Notes: generated by a model from the sequence alone, not told the origin. A stretch of 64,000 nt of DNA from Rhizobium sp. 2MFCol3.1 (GCF_000377565.1 NZ_KB898355.1:248001-312000), one strand, 5' to 3'; shown: positions 50,575 through 59,670, counted from the stretch's first letter. Made by a program: numbers and translations.

Positions 50575-50670
50575 TTAGAACAGGATCGGCTCACCGCCAT
50601 CAGCCGGCGCATAGCGATTGATTTCCATGCCGCAGCTGACTTCGATGAACTTCGGGGCAGACCATGTCAT
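50575..50670 (-). CDS. pqqA: Pyrroloquinoline quinone precursor peptide PqqA
   Basis: A 31-residue peptide beginning MTWSAPKFIEVSCGMEIN and ending NRYAPADGGEPILF. Glu16 and Tyr20 (in EINRY) are the pair cross-linked and processed to PQQ, and their four-residue spacing is kept. GAATATCCCC lies before the ATG. It sits between the PQQ-dependent glucose dehydrogenase gene and the yceI gene on the same strand, without pqqBCDE in the window. Too short for routine gene calling, but the match to PqqA is unambiguous. Confidence 0.93.
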   Translation of the reverse strand: MTWSAPKFIEVSCGMEINRYAPADGGEPILF

Positions 50671-50702
50671 GGGGATATTCCTTTCGTGTTTGATTTCAGA
50701 CG

Positions 50703-50808
50703 CCACCGATCCTGCGAGCGGTGGTCAAAATACTGCGGCAAGACGCTCTGTCCTGCCGCAGCGGTTCACAGGTACATCCACCCGCTCGACGATCAGTCGA
50801 GCGGGTGG
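50703..50808. terminator. Three consecutive hairpins between gcd and pqqA
   Basis: CCACCG/CGGTGG (50703-50708 and 50719-50724), CTGCGGCA/TGCCGCAG (50733-50740 and 50754-50761) and CCACCCGCTCGA/TCGAGCGGGTGG (50778-50789 and 50797-50808, a perfect 12-base stem). The last lies 12 bases after the gcd stop and probably ends or trims the gcd message; the others may shape the pqqA leader. Confidence 0.65.
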
Positions 50809-50820
50809 AGATCTCAGAGG

Positions 50821-53208
50821 TTACTTCGGCAATGCGAATGCGATCGTCTCGTCGCCATAGGAGGTGCCGAGCGCGCCATGGCCACCAGCGGTGATAACCA
50901 CATACTGCCGGCCATCCTCGCCGATGTAGCTCATCGGGTTGGCCTGCCCACCGGCGGGCAGGCTGTAGCGCCAGACTTCCTTGCCGGTATGGGCATCGAA
51001 TGCGCGGACGTAGTTGTCCGTGGTTGCGCCGATGAACACCAGACCGCCCGCGGTTGCCAGCGAACCGCCGAGGTTCGGCGTGCCTGTGGGCAGCGGGAGG
51101 TTCTGCGTCAGACCGAAGGCGTTGTTCTTGCGAGCATTGCCGAGCGTCTTGCGCCAAAGCACCTTCTGCGTCTTCAGGTCGATCGCCACCAGCTGACCCC
51201 ATGGCGGCGGGACGCAAGGCACCATGAAGGGGCTGAGCCATGCGCGCAGCGTCGCCAGATAGGGCGTGTTTTCCTGCAGGCGCACGTCGAGCTTCTGGGC
51301 GTTTTCGCCGCCGCTGCTCTTCTGCTTCAGCAGTTCCTTGCCATAAGGCGTGTTGCGGTCGACCAGCTGGAAATAGAAGGGCATGTTCATCGTGTTGACG
51401 TACATGACCTTATTCACCGGATCGACCGAGGCGCCGCCCCAGTCCGTCACACCGTCGAAGGCCGGGTTGCCGATCGAACGCGTCGGGCCGATGGGCGTGA
51501 AGATGCCTTCGCTGCGTGCGCGGGCGAAGTCGATGCGGCATGCGAGCTGATCGATCGGTGTCGCGCCCCACATGTCCTGCTCGGTCAATTTTTCCGGGAC
51601 CAGCGAGGGCATGCCAACCGGAACCGGCTGGGTCGGCGAAACAGGAACGTTTGGTGCTGCGCCGTTCTGCGCAAAGGGCATTTCCTTGGTCTCGACCAAA
51701 GGCTCGCCCGTTGCGCGGTTGAACATGAAGACCTCGCCCATCTTGGTGGTCTGGATGAGGGCCGGCGTGCCATCTGGCATATCGAAGAGCGACGGGCCAA
51801 CCGGCACGTCAAAGTCCCACATGTCGTTGTGCACCAGCTGGTAGTGCCAGCGCAGCTTGCCGGTCGTGACATCAAGGGCGACAAGCGAGGTGCCGAACTT
51901 GTTGTCGAACGGACGACGGAAGGCGGTGTAGTAGTCGGGTGCGGCGTTGCCGGTACCCAGATACACCATGTTTAGCTTCGCGTCGCCGGTGATGGTGCCC
52001 CAGACATTGGGCGTGCCCTTGGTGTAGACTTCACCCTCCGGCAGGCGGCCGGGCAGGGCATCTTCCGAGCGGCCGACGTCCCAGGCCCAGACCTGATGTC
52101 CGTCGAGCGGGTCGAAGGCCCGCACGACGCCCGAAGGCTCGTCAGTGGACATGTTGTCGATGACGCGACTACCGACGACAAGGCGGTCGTTCATGACCAG
52201 CGGCGTCGAGGTCGAAACCTGCCAGCCACCGCCCCAGGACTTGCCATTGTTGTCCTTGCCGGTCTGGTCCTTCAGGTCGATGAAGCCGTTCTGGCCGAAG
52301 CCTTCGCAGATCTGACCGCTTTCGGCATCAAGCGCGTAGATGCGCCCGTCCATGGTCGGCGCGAAGACGCGGGCCTTGCAGGTATCGGCCTGCGGGGCGT
52401 CGTAGTAGCTGACACCGCGGCACACGATATAGGGGTTGGTGCGCGGCAGCTTGGGGTCGAAGGTCCACTTCACCTTGCCGGTCGTGGCATCGGTGGCGAT
52501 GACCCATGAATGCGGCGTGCAGCTATAGAGCGTGTTGCCGATCTTGATGGGGGTCGATTCCGAATGATACTCGCGGCCCTTGCGGTGCAGTTCCGTGTCG
52601 TCGGGCATGTCGCCCGAATGCGAGCTCCAGGCAACCTGTAGCTTGCCAACGTTGTCAGGCGTGATCTGGGCCAGATCGGCAAAGCGGCTCTGGCCGGCAT
52701 CATTGCCGTAGTGTTCCCACCCGGTCGGGCTCATCGGAGCCGTCTGGGCTGTAATCTGAGTGGTCTCGCCCGAAGTCGGGCCATAGGCGGCGTAAAGGAT
52801 GGCGCCGACCAGAAGCACGGCAACGACACCAGTCGCTGCCTGGAAGCCACGCCAGAAACGGGGGCTGGCGGCCTTGATGCCGCGGCCAAGCCCCGGCAGG
52901 AGGAAGGCGGCAAGCAGAACGCTCGGCGCGAAGAGGCGTACCTCGAGCTTCCACGGATCAAGCCCGGATTCGACGAAGCTCCAGACCAGCGTCAGGACCC
53001 AGGCGACGAAATAGATGATGAAGCCGGAATTGCGACCGCGCGCCACTTGGACGCCGCTGGCGATCATCAGGAGACCGACGATGAGATAGTAGAAGGTGCC
53101 GCCCAGGGTCACCAGCCAGCCGCCATTCGCGGCAAAGTACAAGCCTAGAAGCGATAACACCGCTCCGAACACAGTCTGCGCGATCTTCGCGCCTCGATTA
53201 GATAACAA
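50821..53208 (-). CDS. gcd: Membrane-bound PQQ-dependent glucose dehydrogenase
   Basis: A 795-residue quinoprotein, the same size as E. coli Gcd. About five N-terminal membrane helices (residues 10-150) dock it in the inner membrane; the rest is a periplasmic eight-bladed propeller with W-motifs, from GWEHYGNDAGQSRFADLAQI through LRWHYQLVHNDMWDFDVPV (active-site Asp region) to VWRYSLPAGGQANPMSY. It oxidises aldoses such as glucose to lactones and passes electrons to ubiquinone. A pqqA gene lies just downstream. Confidence 0.95.
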   Translation of the reverse strand: MLSNRGAKIAQTVFGAVLSLLGLYFAANGGWLVTLGGTFYYLIVGLLMIASGVQVARGRNSGFIIYFVAWVLTLVWSFVESGLDPWKLEVRLFAPSVLLAAFLLPGLGRGIKAASPRFWRGFQAATGVVAVLLVGAILYAAYGPTSGETTQITAQTAPMSPTGWEHYGNDAGQSRFADLAQITPDNVGKLQVAWSSHSGDMPDDTELHRKGREYHSESTPIKIGNTLYSCTPHSWVIATDATTGKVKWTFDPKLPRTNPYIVCRGVSYYDAPQADTCKARVFAPTMDGRIYALDAESGQICEGFGQNGFIDLKDQTGKDNNGKSWGGGWQVSTSTPLVMNDRLVVGSRVIDNMSTDEPSGVVRAFDPLDGHQVWAWDVGRSEDALPGRLPEGEVYTKGTPNVWGTITGDAKLNMVYLGTGNAAPDYYTAFRRPFDNKFGTSLVALDVTTGKLRWHYQLVHNDMWDFDVPVGPSLFDMPDGTPALIQTTKMGEVFMFNRATGEPLVETKEMPFAQNGAAPNVPVSPTQPVPVGMPSLVPEKLTEQDMWGATPIDQLACRIDFARARSEGIFTPIGPTRSIGNPAFDGVTDWGGASVDPVNKVMYVNTMNMPFYFQLVDRNTPYGKELLKQKSSGGENAQKLDVRLQENTPYLATLRAWLSPFMVPCVPPPWGQLVAIDLKTQKVLWRKTLGNARKNNAFGLTQNLPLPTGTPNLGGSLATAGGLVFIGATTDNYVRAFDAHTGKEVWRYSLPAGGQANPMSYIGEDGRQYVVITAGGHGALGTSYGDETIAFALPK

Positions 53209-53445
53209 GATTGCCTCACAGAAAGACGATGCCTAACGGCAAAGGTCGGCGTGATTGGAAGACCCGCGCAAATTGACGCAGGTCAAAGTGACGCCGCGTT
53301 TTGCGCCGTTGACATTGTCTGGACAAGCAATGATGGCGGGTGGTGAAAACATATCCGGCCAGGTGAAATTTTCTCATTTCGCTTTCGCAAGATGACAAAA
53401 TGTCCTAGCGGTGCCGCGACTGCGAAACAGACGGATCGACAACTG

Positions 53446-54324
53446 ATGAAGCGGATTCCAATCGGCGGGCTGCCGGCTTTCGAGGCTGCGGCGCGGCATC
53501 TCTCGTTCAAGCTGGCCGCCAAGGATCTGAACCTCTCGCCGAGCGCCGTCAGCCATGCGATCACCAAGCTCGAGCGCGAGATCGGCACGCTGCTCTTCGA
53601 CCGCAGCCATGGTGAGCTGCGGCTGACCGCCGATGGGCTGATGTTCCAGCGCCCCGTCGTCGAGGCGATGGCGCTGTTGCGCGGCGCGATGGAGACGCTA
53701 TCGGCCCGCCAGTCGCTGGTGCTGCGCCTGCATTCATCCCCAAGCTTCGCGGCACAGTGGCTGGCGCCTCGCCTCAACAGGTTCCTGATCGATAATCCCG
53801 GTTTCGAGGTAACGATCTCGGCGGACACGAAACCCGTTCACTTCGCCCAAGACCAGTTCGACGTCGATATTGTCTATGGTCTGAGCGGTCACCACGAGGG
53901 GTTGGTCATCCATTCGCTTGGCCCGGTGGAGGTTCAGCCGATGTGCACGCCTGAAATGGCGCGACAGCTTGAAACGGTTGAGGACCTGCATCGCGTGCCG
54001 CTCATTCGCAGCATGATCAAGAATGTCAGCTGGTCGGACTGGTTTCACGCCAACGGATCGGCGATGCCGCGCCAGCCCGCGCTTCGTTTCGATCGCAGCT
54101 TCATGGCGATCGCCGCAGCGGCGGATGGCATGGGCGTATGTCTCGAAGCCGTCAAGCTCGCCGAGCGCGAACTGTCGAGCGGCCGCCTCGTGCAGCCATT
54201 GGCCGGACGCGCGGTGGCGCTGACCGAGGCCAACCACTTCCTGGTCTATCCCCAGCGCAACGAGGCACGACCGGTCGTGCTCGCGTTTCGCGACTGGCTG
54301 CTGGCGGCGGTGAGCGAGGGCTAG
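53446..54324 (+). CDS. LysR family regulator (GcvA-like)
   Basis: A 292-residue regulator. Typical GcvA-like start RIPIGGLPAFEAAARHLSFKLAAKDLNLSPSAVSHAI, in which FKLAAKDLNLSPSAVSH is the helix-turn-helix (about 20-40), then LFDRSHGELRLTADG and an effector domain. The ATG at 53446 is preferred; an earlier in-frame ATG at 53392 adds 18 residues of no known type. It is divergent from gcd with 237 bases between them, so gcd is a possible target. Confidence 0.92.
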   Translation: MKRIPIGGLPAFEAAARHLSFKLAAKDLNLSPSAVSHAITKLEREIGTLLFDRSHGELRLTADGLMFQRPVVEAMALLRGAMETLSARQSLVLRLHSSPSFAAQWLAPRLNRFLIDNPGFEVTISADTKPVHFAQDQFDVDIVYGLSGHHEGLVIHSLGPVEVQPMCTPEMARQLETVEDLHRVPLIRSMIKNVSWSDWFHANGSAMPRQPALRFDRSFMAIAAAADGMGVCLEAVKLAERELSSGRLVQPLAGRAVALTEANHFLVYPQRNEARPVVLAFRDWLLAAVSEG

Positions 54325-54396
54325 AATGCGATAAGCCCTCGTGGCGCAGCAATCCTAAAGTTGCTAAGCAAGCCGGGCAGCCTTTAGGAGCGTGCC

Positions 54397-54891
54397 ATGA
54401 CCACCAACCCTTCCTTCAGACATCCCGTTCCAGCCGATGCCACCCGATGCTTCGAGATCGAAACCGCCGCCTACGAGGGTGACGAGGCGGCGACGTTGGA
54501 GAAGATAGCCACACGCATCGAGCAATATCCCGAAGGCTTTCTCATCCTTGAGGAAGAAGGCAGGATCGCGGGCTTTATCAACAGTGGTTGCGCATTCGAC
54601 GTTGTGATGTCCGACGAGGCGTTCAAGGAATTGATCGGCCACGATCCGGCGGCGCCGAACGTCGTCATCATGTCGGTGGTGGTTGATCCCGCTGAGCAGG
54701 GCAAAGGCTATTCAAAGCTGCTTATGCAACATTTCATCGAGCAGATGCGGGACGCGGGCAAGTCGAGTATTCATCTGATGTGTCGGGAGCAGCACGTACC
54801 GCTCTATGCGAAGATGGGCTACCGCTACACGCAGCCATCCGCCTCTGATCATGGCGGCATGGCCTGGCATGAGATGGTTATGGACCTTTGA
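54397..54891 (+). CDS. GNAT family N-acetyltransferase
   Basis: A 164-residue acetyltransferase. The acetyl-CoA binding loop is VVVDPAEQGKGYSKLLMQHFI (Q-x-x-G-x-G/A-type, about 92-112), preceded by the beta-bulge strand APNVVIMSVV and followed by HVPLYAKMGYRY. TTAGGAGCG precedes the ATG. The order resembles serotonin N-acetyltransferase-like bacterial proteins. The substrate is unknown. It lies 72 bases after the LysR gene on the same strand. Confidence 0.9.
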   Translation: MTTNPSFRHPVPADATRCFEIETAAYEGDEAATLEKIATRIEQYPEGFLILEEEGRIAGFINSGCAFDVVMSDEAFKELIGHDPAAPNVVIMSVVVDPAEQGKGYSKLLMQHFIEQMRDAGKSSIHLMCREQHVPLYAKMGYRYTQPSASDHGGMAWHEMVMDL

Positions 54892-54917
54892 ACCGAGCGC
54901 GCCTAAAGGCGCTCATC

Positions 54918-55640
54918 TCAGTGCAGGCCGCCCACACCCAATAGCCGCTCCACGGCGTCGTGGTCTTGAGCCAACGCCTGCGGCGTACCGGTCCAGGCGA
55001 GCCGGCCGCGTTCGAGAATGATCACCTGATCGGCGAATTCGAGCGCACTCTGGATGCGCTGCTCGACGAGCAGAATGGTCATGTCGCCGGTCTTGGCGAG
55101 TTCGGCGAAAGCAGCCATCAGTTCCTCGCAGATGACCGGCGCCAGGCCCTCCAGCGGTTCGTCCAGAAGCAGCACCGAGGGCCGCCCGAGAATGGAGCGG
55201 GCGGTGGAGAGCATCTGCTGTTCGCCGCCGGAAAGCTGGTTGCCGAGATTGCGGCGGCGCTCCTTAAGGCGCGGGAACATCTGGTAGGCTTCCTCGAGTG
55301 CGGTCTTGGGACGTCCTTTCAAGCCGACGAAGAGGTTCTCCTCGACCGTCAGCGTCGGGAAGATGCAGCGCGCCTGCGGCACATAGCCCAATCCCTGATG
55401 CGCCCGCGCAGCACTCGGTATCGCCGTGACATCGGCGGAACCGAGTCTGATGCGACCGTCGTAGCGCTTCGTCTGTCCGGCAAGGGTTGCAAGCAGCGTG
55501 GTCTTGCCCATGCCATTGCGGCCGAGCACCGCAAGCCGCGCGCCGGCAGGAACCGAGAAGGAAACATGTTCGAGAACGCGCATCGGGCCGTATCCGGCCG
55601 ACAGGTTTTCGACCTCAAGCGACGTGGCTGGCATTGGCAT
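54918..55640 (-). CDS. Liv-type ABC transporter ATP-binding protein (LivF type), probable protocatechuate uptake
   Basis: A 240-residue ATPase. Walker A GRNGMGKTT (about 38-46), Q-loop VPQARCIFPTLTVEENL, signature QLSGGEQQML and Walker B VLLLDEPLEGLAP, all of LivF type. The ATG at 55640 (or at 55634, which has the better distance to GGGGAG) lies inside the end of the LivG gene, so the two are coupled. Last gene of the importer operon. Confidence 0.92.
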   Translation of the reverse strand: MPMPATSLEVENLSAGYGPMRVLEHVSFSVPAGARLAVLGRNGMGKTTLLATLAGQTKRYDGRIRLGSADVTAIPSAARAHQGLGYVPQARCIFPTLTVEENLFVGLKGRPKTALEEAYQMFPRLKERRRNLGNQLSGGEQQMLSTARSILGRPSVLLLDEPLEGLAPVICEELMAAFAELAKTGDMTILLVEQRIQSALEFADQVIILERGRLAWTGTPQALAQDHDAVERLLGVGGLH

Positions 55641-56379
55641 AGCTCCCCAGATAGGCTTCGCGTACGCGGGCATCCTTGGTGACATCGGCGGGCGAACCGT
55701 CGAAAATGATGGCGCCAGCGGCGAGCACGATGACGCGCTTGGCGAAGCGGAAGACCAGGTCCATGTCGTGCTCGATCATCAGCACGGCAAGATCGGCGGG
55801 CAGGTCTGCCAGCGCCTGTTCTATGCGTCCCGTATCGCTCTGCGGTACGCCGGCGGCCGGTTCGTCAAGCAGAAGCACCTTCGGCTTCAGCGCCATGGCG
55901 ACGGCGATTTCCAGCAGGCGCTGCTGGCCGTAGGCGATCTCGTTGACTTTGCGGTGCATCAGGTTATCGAGGCCCAGCGTGTGCAGCATGCCGGTCACCT
56001 CGTCCATGACACCAGGCATCGACAGGAAGTTGCCGAACATGCGGCCCGTCCGTCCGTCTCGCTGCAGGATGGCGAGCGCGACATGCTCGGCCGGCGTCAT
56101 ATCGTGAAAGAGCCGGGTCACCTGGAATGACCGGACCAGCCCGCGCTTGACGCGGCCAGCGGCATCCAACCGGGTCACGGTTTCGCCCCCCAGCCGGACA
56201 TCGCCGGAATCTGGCGCCAGATTGCCGGTGACCAGATTGACGAAGGTGGTCTTGCCCGCGCCGTTCGGGCCGATCAGCGCGACGCGGTCGCCAGGATGCA
56301 TCGAGATCGACACGTCGTTGGTGACAGCCAGGCCACCGAAGGATTTCTTCAGGTTGACGACTTCGAAGACGGCGTTCAT
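55615..56379 (-). CDS. Liv-type ABC transporter ATP-binding protein (LivG type), probable protocatechuate uptake
   Basis: A 254-residue ATPase. Walker A GPNGAGKTT (about 38-46), LivG-type signature region VNEIAYGQQRLLEIAVAMALKP, Walker B VLLLDEPAAGVPQ, and the LivG C-terminal block GAIIFDGSPADVTKDARVREAYLGS. It overlaps the LivM gene by four bases (ATGA) and the LivF gene by 26. Confidence 0.93.
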   Translation of the reverse strand: MNAVFEVVNLKKSFGGLAVTNDVSISMHPGDRVALIGPNGAGKTTFVNLVTGNLAPDSGDVRLGGETVTRLDAAGRVKRGLVRSFQVTRLFHDMTPAEHVALAILQRDGRTGRMFGNFLSMPGVMDEVTGMLHTLGLDNLMHRKVNEIAYGQQRLLEIAVAMALKPKVLLLDEPAAGVPQSDTGRIEQALADLPADLAVLMIEHDMDLVFRFAKRVIVLAAGAIIFDGSPADVTKDARVREAYLGSYANASHVA

Positions 56380-57380
56380 TCGGCGGCCTCCTTACGTCGC
56401 GAAAAGAGGGCTGCGACCGTACCGTAAATGCCCTTTGGCGCGAAGAGGACGACGAGGATCAACAGCGCGCCGACCATGGTCAGCCAGTGGAACGGATTGG
56501 CGGCCGAGACATAATCCTCAAAGAGCATGAAGATGACGGTTCCCGAGAGAGCGCCGAACAGCGAGCCGGTGCCGCCGAGCACGAGCATGACGAGGCTTTC
56601 GGCCGAAAGCGTGAAGGAGAGGCTGTCGAGGCCGACGACCTGCGTCGAGATCGCCGTCAGCGCCCCGCCAGCCCCGGCGACCGCGCCCGATATGACATAC
56701 ATCTTCATCAGCGCCGCCTTCGGCGATGCGCCCATCGCCTTGATACGCAGCGGATCTTCCTTAACGCCGCGGCAGAGCATGCCGAACGGCGAGCGCACCA
56801 GCAGGCGTAGCAACAGGAAGACGACGAGCAGCAGCACGACGCCGAAGACATAGGCGGTGTGGCCATAGAGATCGAACTCGAAATAGCCGAGCAGGGGATC
56901 GGTGGAAATGCCGGAGAGGCCATCGCTGCCGCCCGTCCAGGACGAGGCCTTGTTGGCCAATTCGTGGAAGAGGTTGATCAGCGCGATCGACAGCACCAGT
57001 TGCGGCAAGCCATGGGCGCGCAGGATGATCGCACCGCAGACCAGCCCGGCAATCGCGCCGCCGACGATGCCCGCCAGCGTCATCAGCAGCGGGTCGGTAA
57101 TGCCGTAATGAGCAGACACGATCCCTGCGGCATATGCGCCGCTGCCGAACAGCGCCGCATGGCCAAGCGTTGCAATGCCGCAATAGCCGGTGACAAGGTC
57201 GAGCGACAGGACCAGCAGCGCAATGGCGATGATGCGCGTCAAAAGCGCCAGATTGTCTGGAAACAGCAGGTAGCCGATGCCTGCAAGCAGGATGATCGCA
57301 GCGATGCCCGCGAGATCGCGACCCGCGGAGCGATGGCGTCGGACCGTAGCGGTCGTGTCGGTGTTCACGGCGAGCGTCAT
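56376..57380 (-). CDS. Liv-type ABC transporter permease (LivM type), probable protocatechuate uptake
   Basis: A 334-residue permease with about ten helices. LivM marks are SLDLVTGYCGIATLGHAALFGSGAYAAGI in outline (about 60-90; GYCGIATLGHAALFGSGAY) and LRLLVRSPFGMLCRGVKEDPLRIKAMG near 200 (EDPLRIKAMGASP). The ATG at 57380 follows the LivH stop by one base; a longer frame upstream would overlap LivH and is rejected. Confidence 0.92.
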   Translation of the reverse strand: MTLAVNTDTTATVRRHRSAGRDLAGIAAIILLAGIGYLLFPDNLALLTRIIAIALLVLSLDLVTGYCGIATLGHAALFGSGAYAAGIVSAHYGITDPLLMTLAGIVGGAIAGLVCGAIILRAHGLPQLVLSIALINLFHELANKASSWTGGSDGLSGISTDPLLGYFEFDLYGHTAYVFGVVLLLVVFLLLRLLVRSPFGMLCRGVKEDPLRIKAMGASPKAALMKMYVISGAVAGAGGALTAISTQVVGLDSLSFTLSAESLVMLVLGGTGSLFGALSGTVIFMLFEDYVSAANPFHWLTMVGALLILVVLFAPKGIYGTVAALFSRRKEAAE

Positions 57381-57381
57381 C

Positions 57382-58245
57382 CTATTTCGCCCTTCCGGCA
57401 AAGCCACGCGGGAAGATGCAGATGATCGCGATGACGGCGAGGTAGAAGAAGAATTCGCCGAACTCGGGCATCAGGTAGCGGCCTGTCGTGTCGATGCCAC
57501 CAAGCACCAGGCAGGCGATCAACGCGCCGGGGATCGAGCCCGCGCCACCGACCGAAACGACGACCAGGAAGGTCACCATGTAGCGCAACGCGTAGTAGGG
57601 TTCGACCGGCAGCAGCTCGGCGCCGACGACGCCACCGAAGGCGGCGAGGCCGACGGCGACCGCGAAGCTCAGCGCATAGATGATCTCCGTGCGCACCCCA
57701 AGTGCTGCCGCCATGGCAGCATTGTCGACCGAGGCGCGGAGTTTCACGCCGAAGCTCGTCCGCTCGATCGTGAACCAAAGTGCTACGGCGACGCCAAGCC
57801 CGCAAACGATCGCGAAGAGGCGGTGAACGGGAATGGTGCGGAAACCCAGGTTGGCGGAGCCCTGCAGGCTCTCGGCCAATGGTATGGTCTTCAACGTCGG
57901 TCCCATCGCATAGTTGGCAATGCCGATGATGCAGAAGGTGATGCCGATCGTCATCAGCACCTGCGTCAACTCAGGCGCCCCGTAGATGCGGCGATAGAGG
58001 AAGCGCTCCATCGGAATGGCAATGATGATCGTGCCGACCACGGCGGCGATGACGCCGATCCCATAGCCAAGCCCAAGGTCGCGCACCGCATAGGAGGCGA
58101 TATAGCCGCCGATCATCGCAAACGCGCCGTGCGCGAGATTGACGACCCGCATCAGGCCCATGGTCACCGAAAGACCGATCGAGATCACGAACAACACCAT
58201 GCCATAGGCGAGCGCATCGACGGCTATGCTGAAGACAGTTTGCAT
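57382..58245 (-). CDS. Liv-type ABC transporter permease (LivH type), probable protocatechuate uptake
   Basis: A 287-residue permease. LivH marks are ALAYGMVLFVISIGLSVTMGLMRVVNLAHGAFAMIGGY in outline (GLMRVVNLAHGAFAMIG near 30-46) and the loop FGVKLRASVDNAAMAAALGV near 175. The 252-base gap to the binding-protein gene upstream contains a hairpin and short direct repeats. It is followed at once by LivM. Confidence 0.93.
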   Translation of the reverse strand: MQTVFSIAVDALAYGMVLFVISIGLSVTMGLMRVVNLAHGAFAMIGGYIASYAVRDLGLGYGIGVIAAVVGTIIIAIPMERFLYRRIYGAPELTQVLMTIGITFCIIGIANYAMGPTLKTIPLAESLQGSANLGFRTIPVHRLFAIVCGLGVAVALWFTIERTSFGVKLRASVDNAAMAAALGVRTEIIYALSFAVAVGLAAFGGVVGAELLPVEPYYALRYMVTFLVVVSVGGAGSIPGALIACLVLGGIDTTGRYLMPEFGEFFFYLAVIAIICIFPRGFAGRAK

Positions 58246-58405
58246 GGGTTCGGTATGGTCCTTGTTGTATACGAGGCAGACACTGGCGGCTTTGCCCCGC
58301 GTGGCCCCTTATCCGCCTGCCGGCACCGCGAGGTTAAGCCGCTTGTCTTGCCCCGTCCTTCGGCGCCCGAAGGACGGAAGGGATGTCAGGCACCGTGTTC
58401 ACTTC

Positions 58406-58428
58406 CCCTCTCCCCAGCGGGGAGAGGG
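58406..58428. terminator. Intercistronic hairpin after the Liv-type binding-protein gene, within a repeat-like spacer
   Basis: Perfect ten-base arms CCCTCTCCCC (58406-58415) and GGGGAGAGGG (58419-58428) with a three-base loop. The spacer also carries a near-repeat (GGCACAACGTTCACG and GGCACAACGTCCACG, 58446-58460 and 58471-58485). Similar G/C-tract palindromes are common intergenic repeats in Rhizobiales. It lies between the binding-protein gene and the LivH gene on the same strand. Confidence 0.6.
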
Positions 58429-58497
58429 TAGGGTGAGGGGGCCTGCGGCACAACGTTCACGTCGTGACCGCTGGCACAACGTCCACGTTTGATGTCC

Positions 58498-59670
58498 TCA
58501 CTTCACAGCCGCAAGCCCCGGATCGCCCTGCTTCTCGAAGGTCTGGATTTCCTTGTTGATGAACTTGCCGTCGGCATCCTTGGCGACTTCGCGCAGGTAG
58601 ATGTTCTGCGTGATATGGCGGCTTTCGGGGTCGATCGAAACAGGACCGCGCGGGCTGGCCCAGGTAAGGCCCTTGACCGCGTCGACAGCTTTTTGCGCAT
58701 CCTGCTTGCCGCCGGTCGCCTCGATCATCTTGTAGATGACATGCATGCCGTCATAGGCGCCGACAGCAGGGAAGGTGAGTTCCGCCGGGTTACCGATCGC
58801 CTTGTCGGCCGCCTCGACGAAAGCCTTGTTCTCAGGGGAATCGTGCGAGACAGCGTAGTGGAAGGTGGTGAGCATGCCGAGTGCCGCATCGCCGAGCGCC
58901 GGCAGGTCGGATTCCTGCGTCAAGTCGCCGGGGGCGAAGAGTTGGATATTGGCGCCCTTCAGGCCGTTCTCGTTATAGGCCTTGACGAAGCCGAGCGTTG
59001 TCGGGCCAGACGGCAGGAAGGCGAAGACGCCCTGGGCGCCGGAATCCTTGATGCGCTGCATGATCGGGCTGAAGTCGTTGGTGGCAAGCGGCATGCGGAT
59101 CGCCTCGACGACTTCGCCGCCGGCCTTCTCGAAGCCGGCCTTGAAGGCGTTTTCGGCATCGACGCCCGGCCCATAATCACTGACCACGGAGATGACCTTC
59201 TTGACGCCCTTGTCGAAGGCGACCTGCGCCATCGGTGTCGATGTCTGCCAGGTGGTGAAGGAGGTGCGCACGACCAGCGGGCTCTTGGTGACGATTGCCG
59301 AGGTCGCGGCATTCATGACGACGAGCGGCGTGTTGGCCTGCTTGAGGATCGGCGTCACGGCCATCGCGTCGGGGGTGAAATAGAAGCCGGCCAGATACTG
59401 GACCTTTTCCTTGACCACCAGCTCCTGGGCGAGCGACTTGGACTGCGCGGGGTCGGCGGCCGGGAGGTCACGATAGATGATCTCCACCGTGTTGTCGCCG
59501 ACCTTGTTGCCGTTGGTCGCCATGTAGGCGTCGATCCCGGCCTTGAAGTTCTTGCCCTGCAGTGCGAACGGACCGGAAAACGGGCCAACCACGCCGACCT
59601 TGATCGTGTCGGCATAAGCGCCCGAACCCATAAGCAGGGCCGCGGCGGCGGCCAGAAGCAGCTTCCTCAT
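58498..59670 (-). CDS. Liv-type ABC transporter substrate-binding protein, probable protocatechuate uptake (PcaM type)
   Basis: A 390-residue periplasmic binding protein of the Leu/Ile/Val type. Sec signal MRKLLLAAAAALLMGSGAYA, then DTIKVGVVGPFSGPFALQGKNFKAGIDAY in outline (VGVVGPFSGPFALQGKNF near 25-42), VISVVSDYGPGVDAENAF and FPAVGAYDGMHVIYKMIEATGG. AGGGAGAGAG precedes the ATG at 59670. It begins 109 bases after pcaB on the same strand, as expected if it takes up protocatechuate or a related aromatic acid, like the PcaQ-controlled pcaMNVWX system of Sinorhizobium meliloti. The ligand is inferred from position only. Confidence 0.9.
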   Translation of the reverse strand: MRKLLLAAAAALLMGSGAYADTIKVGVVGPFSGPFALQGKNFKAGIDAYMATNGNKVGDNTVEIIYRDLPAADPAQSKSLAQELVVKEKVQYLAGFYFTPDAMAVTPILKQANTPLVVMNAATSAIVTKSPLVVRTSFTTWQTSTPMAQVAFDKGVKKVISVVSDYGPGVDAENAFKAGFEKAGGEVVEAIRMPLATNDFSPIMQRIKDSGAQGVFAFLPSGPTTLGFVKAYNENGLKGANIQLFAPGDLTQESDLPALGDAALGMLTTFHYAVSHDSPENKAFVEAADKAIGNPAELTFPAVGAYDGMHVIYKMIEATGGKQDAQKAVDAVKGLTWASPRGPVSIDPESRHITQNIYLREVAKDADGKFINKEIQTFEKQGDPGLAAVK

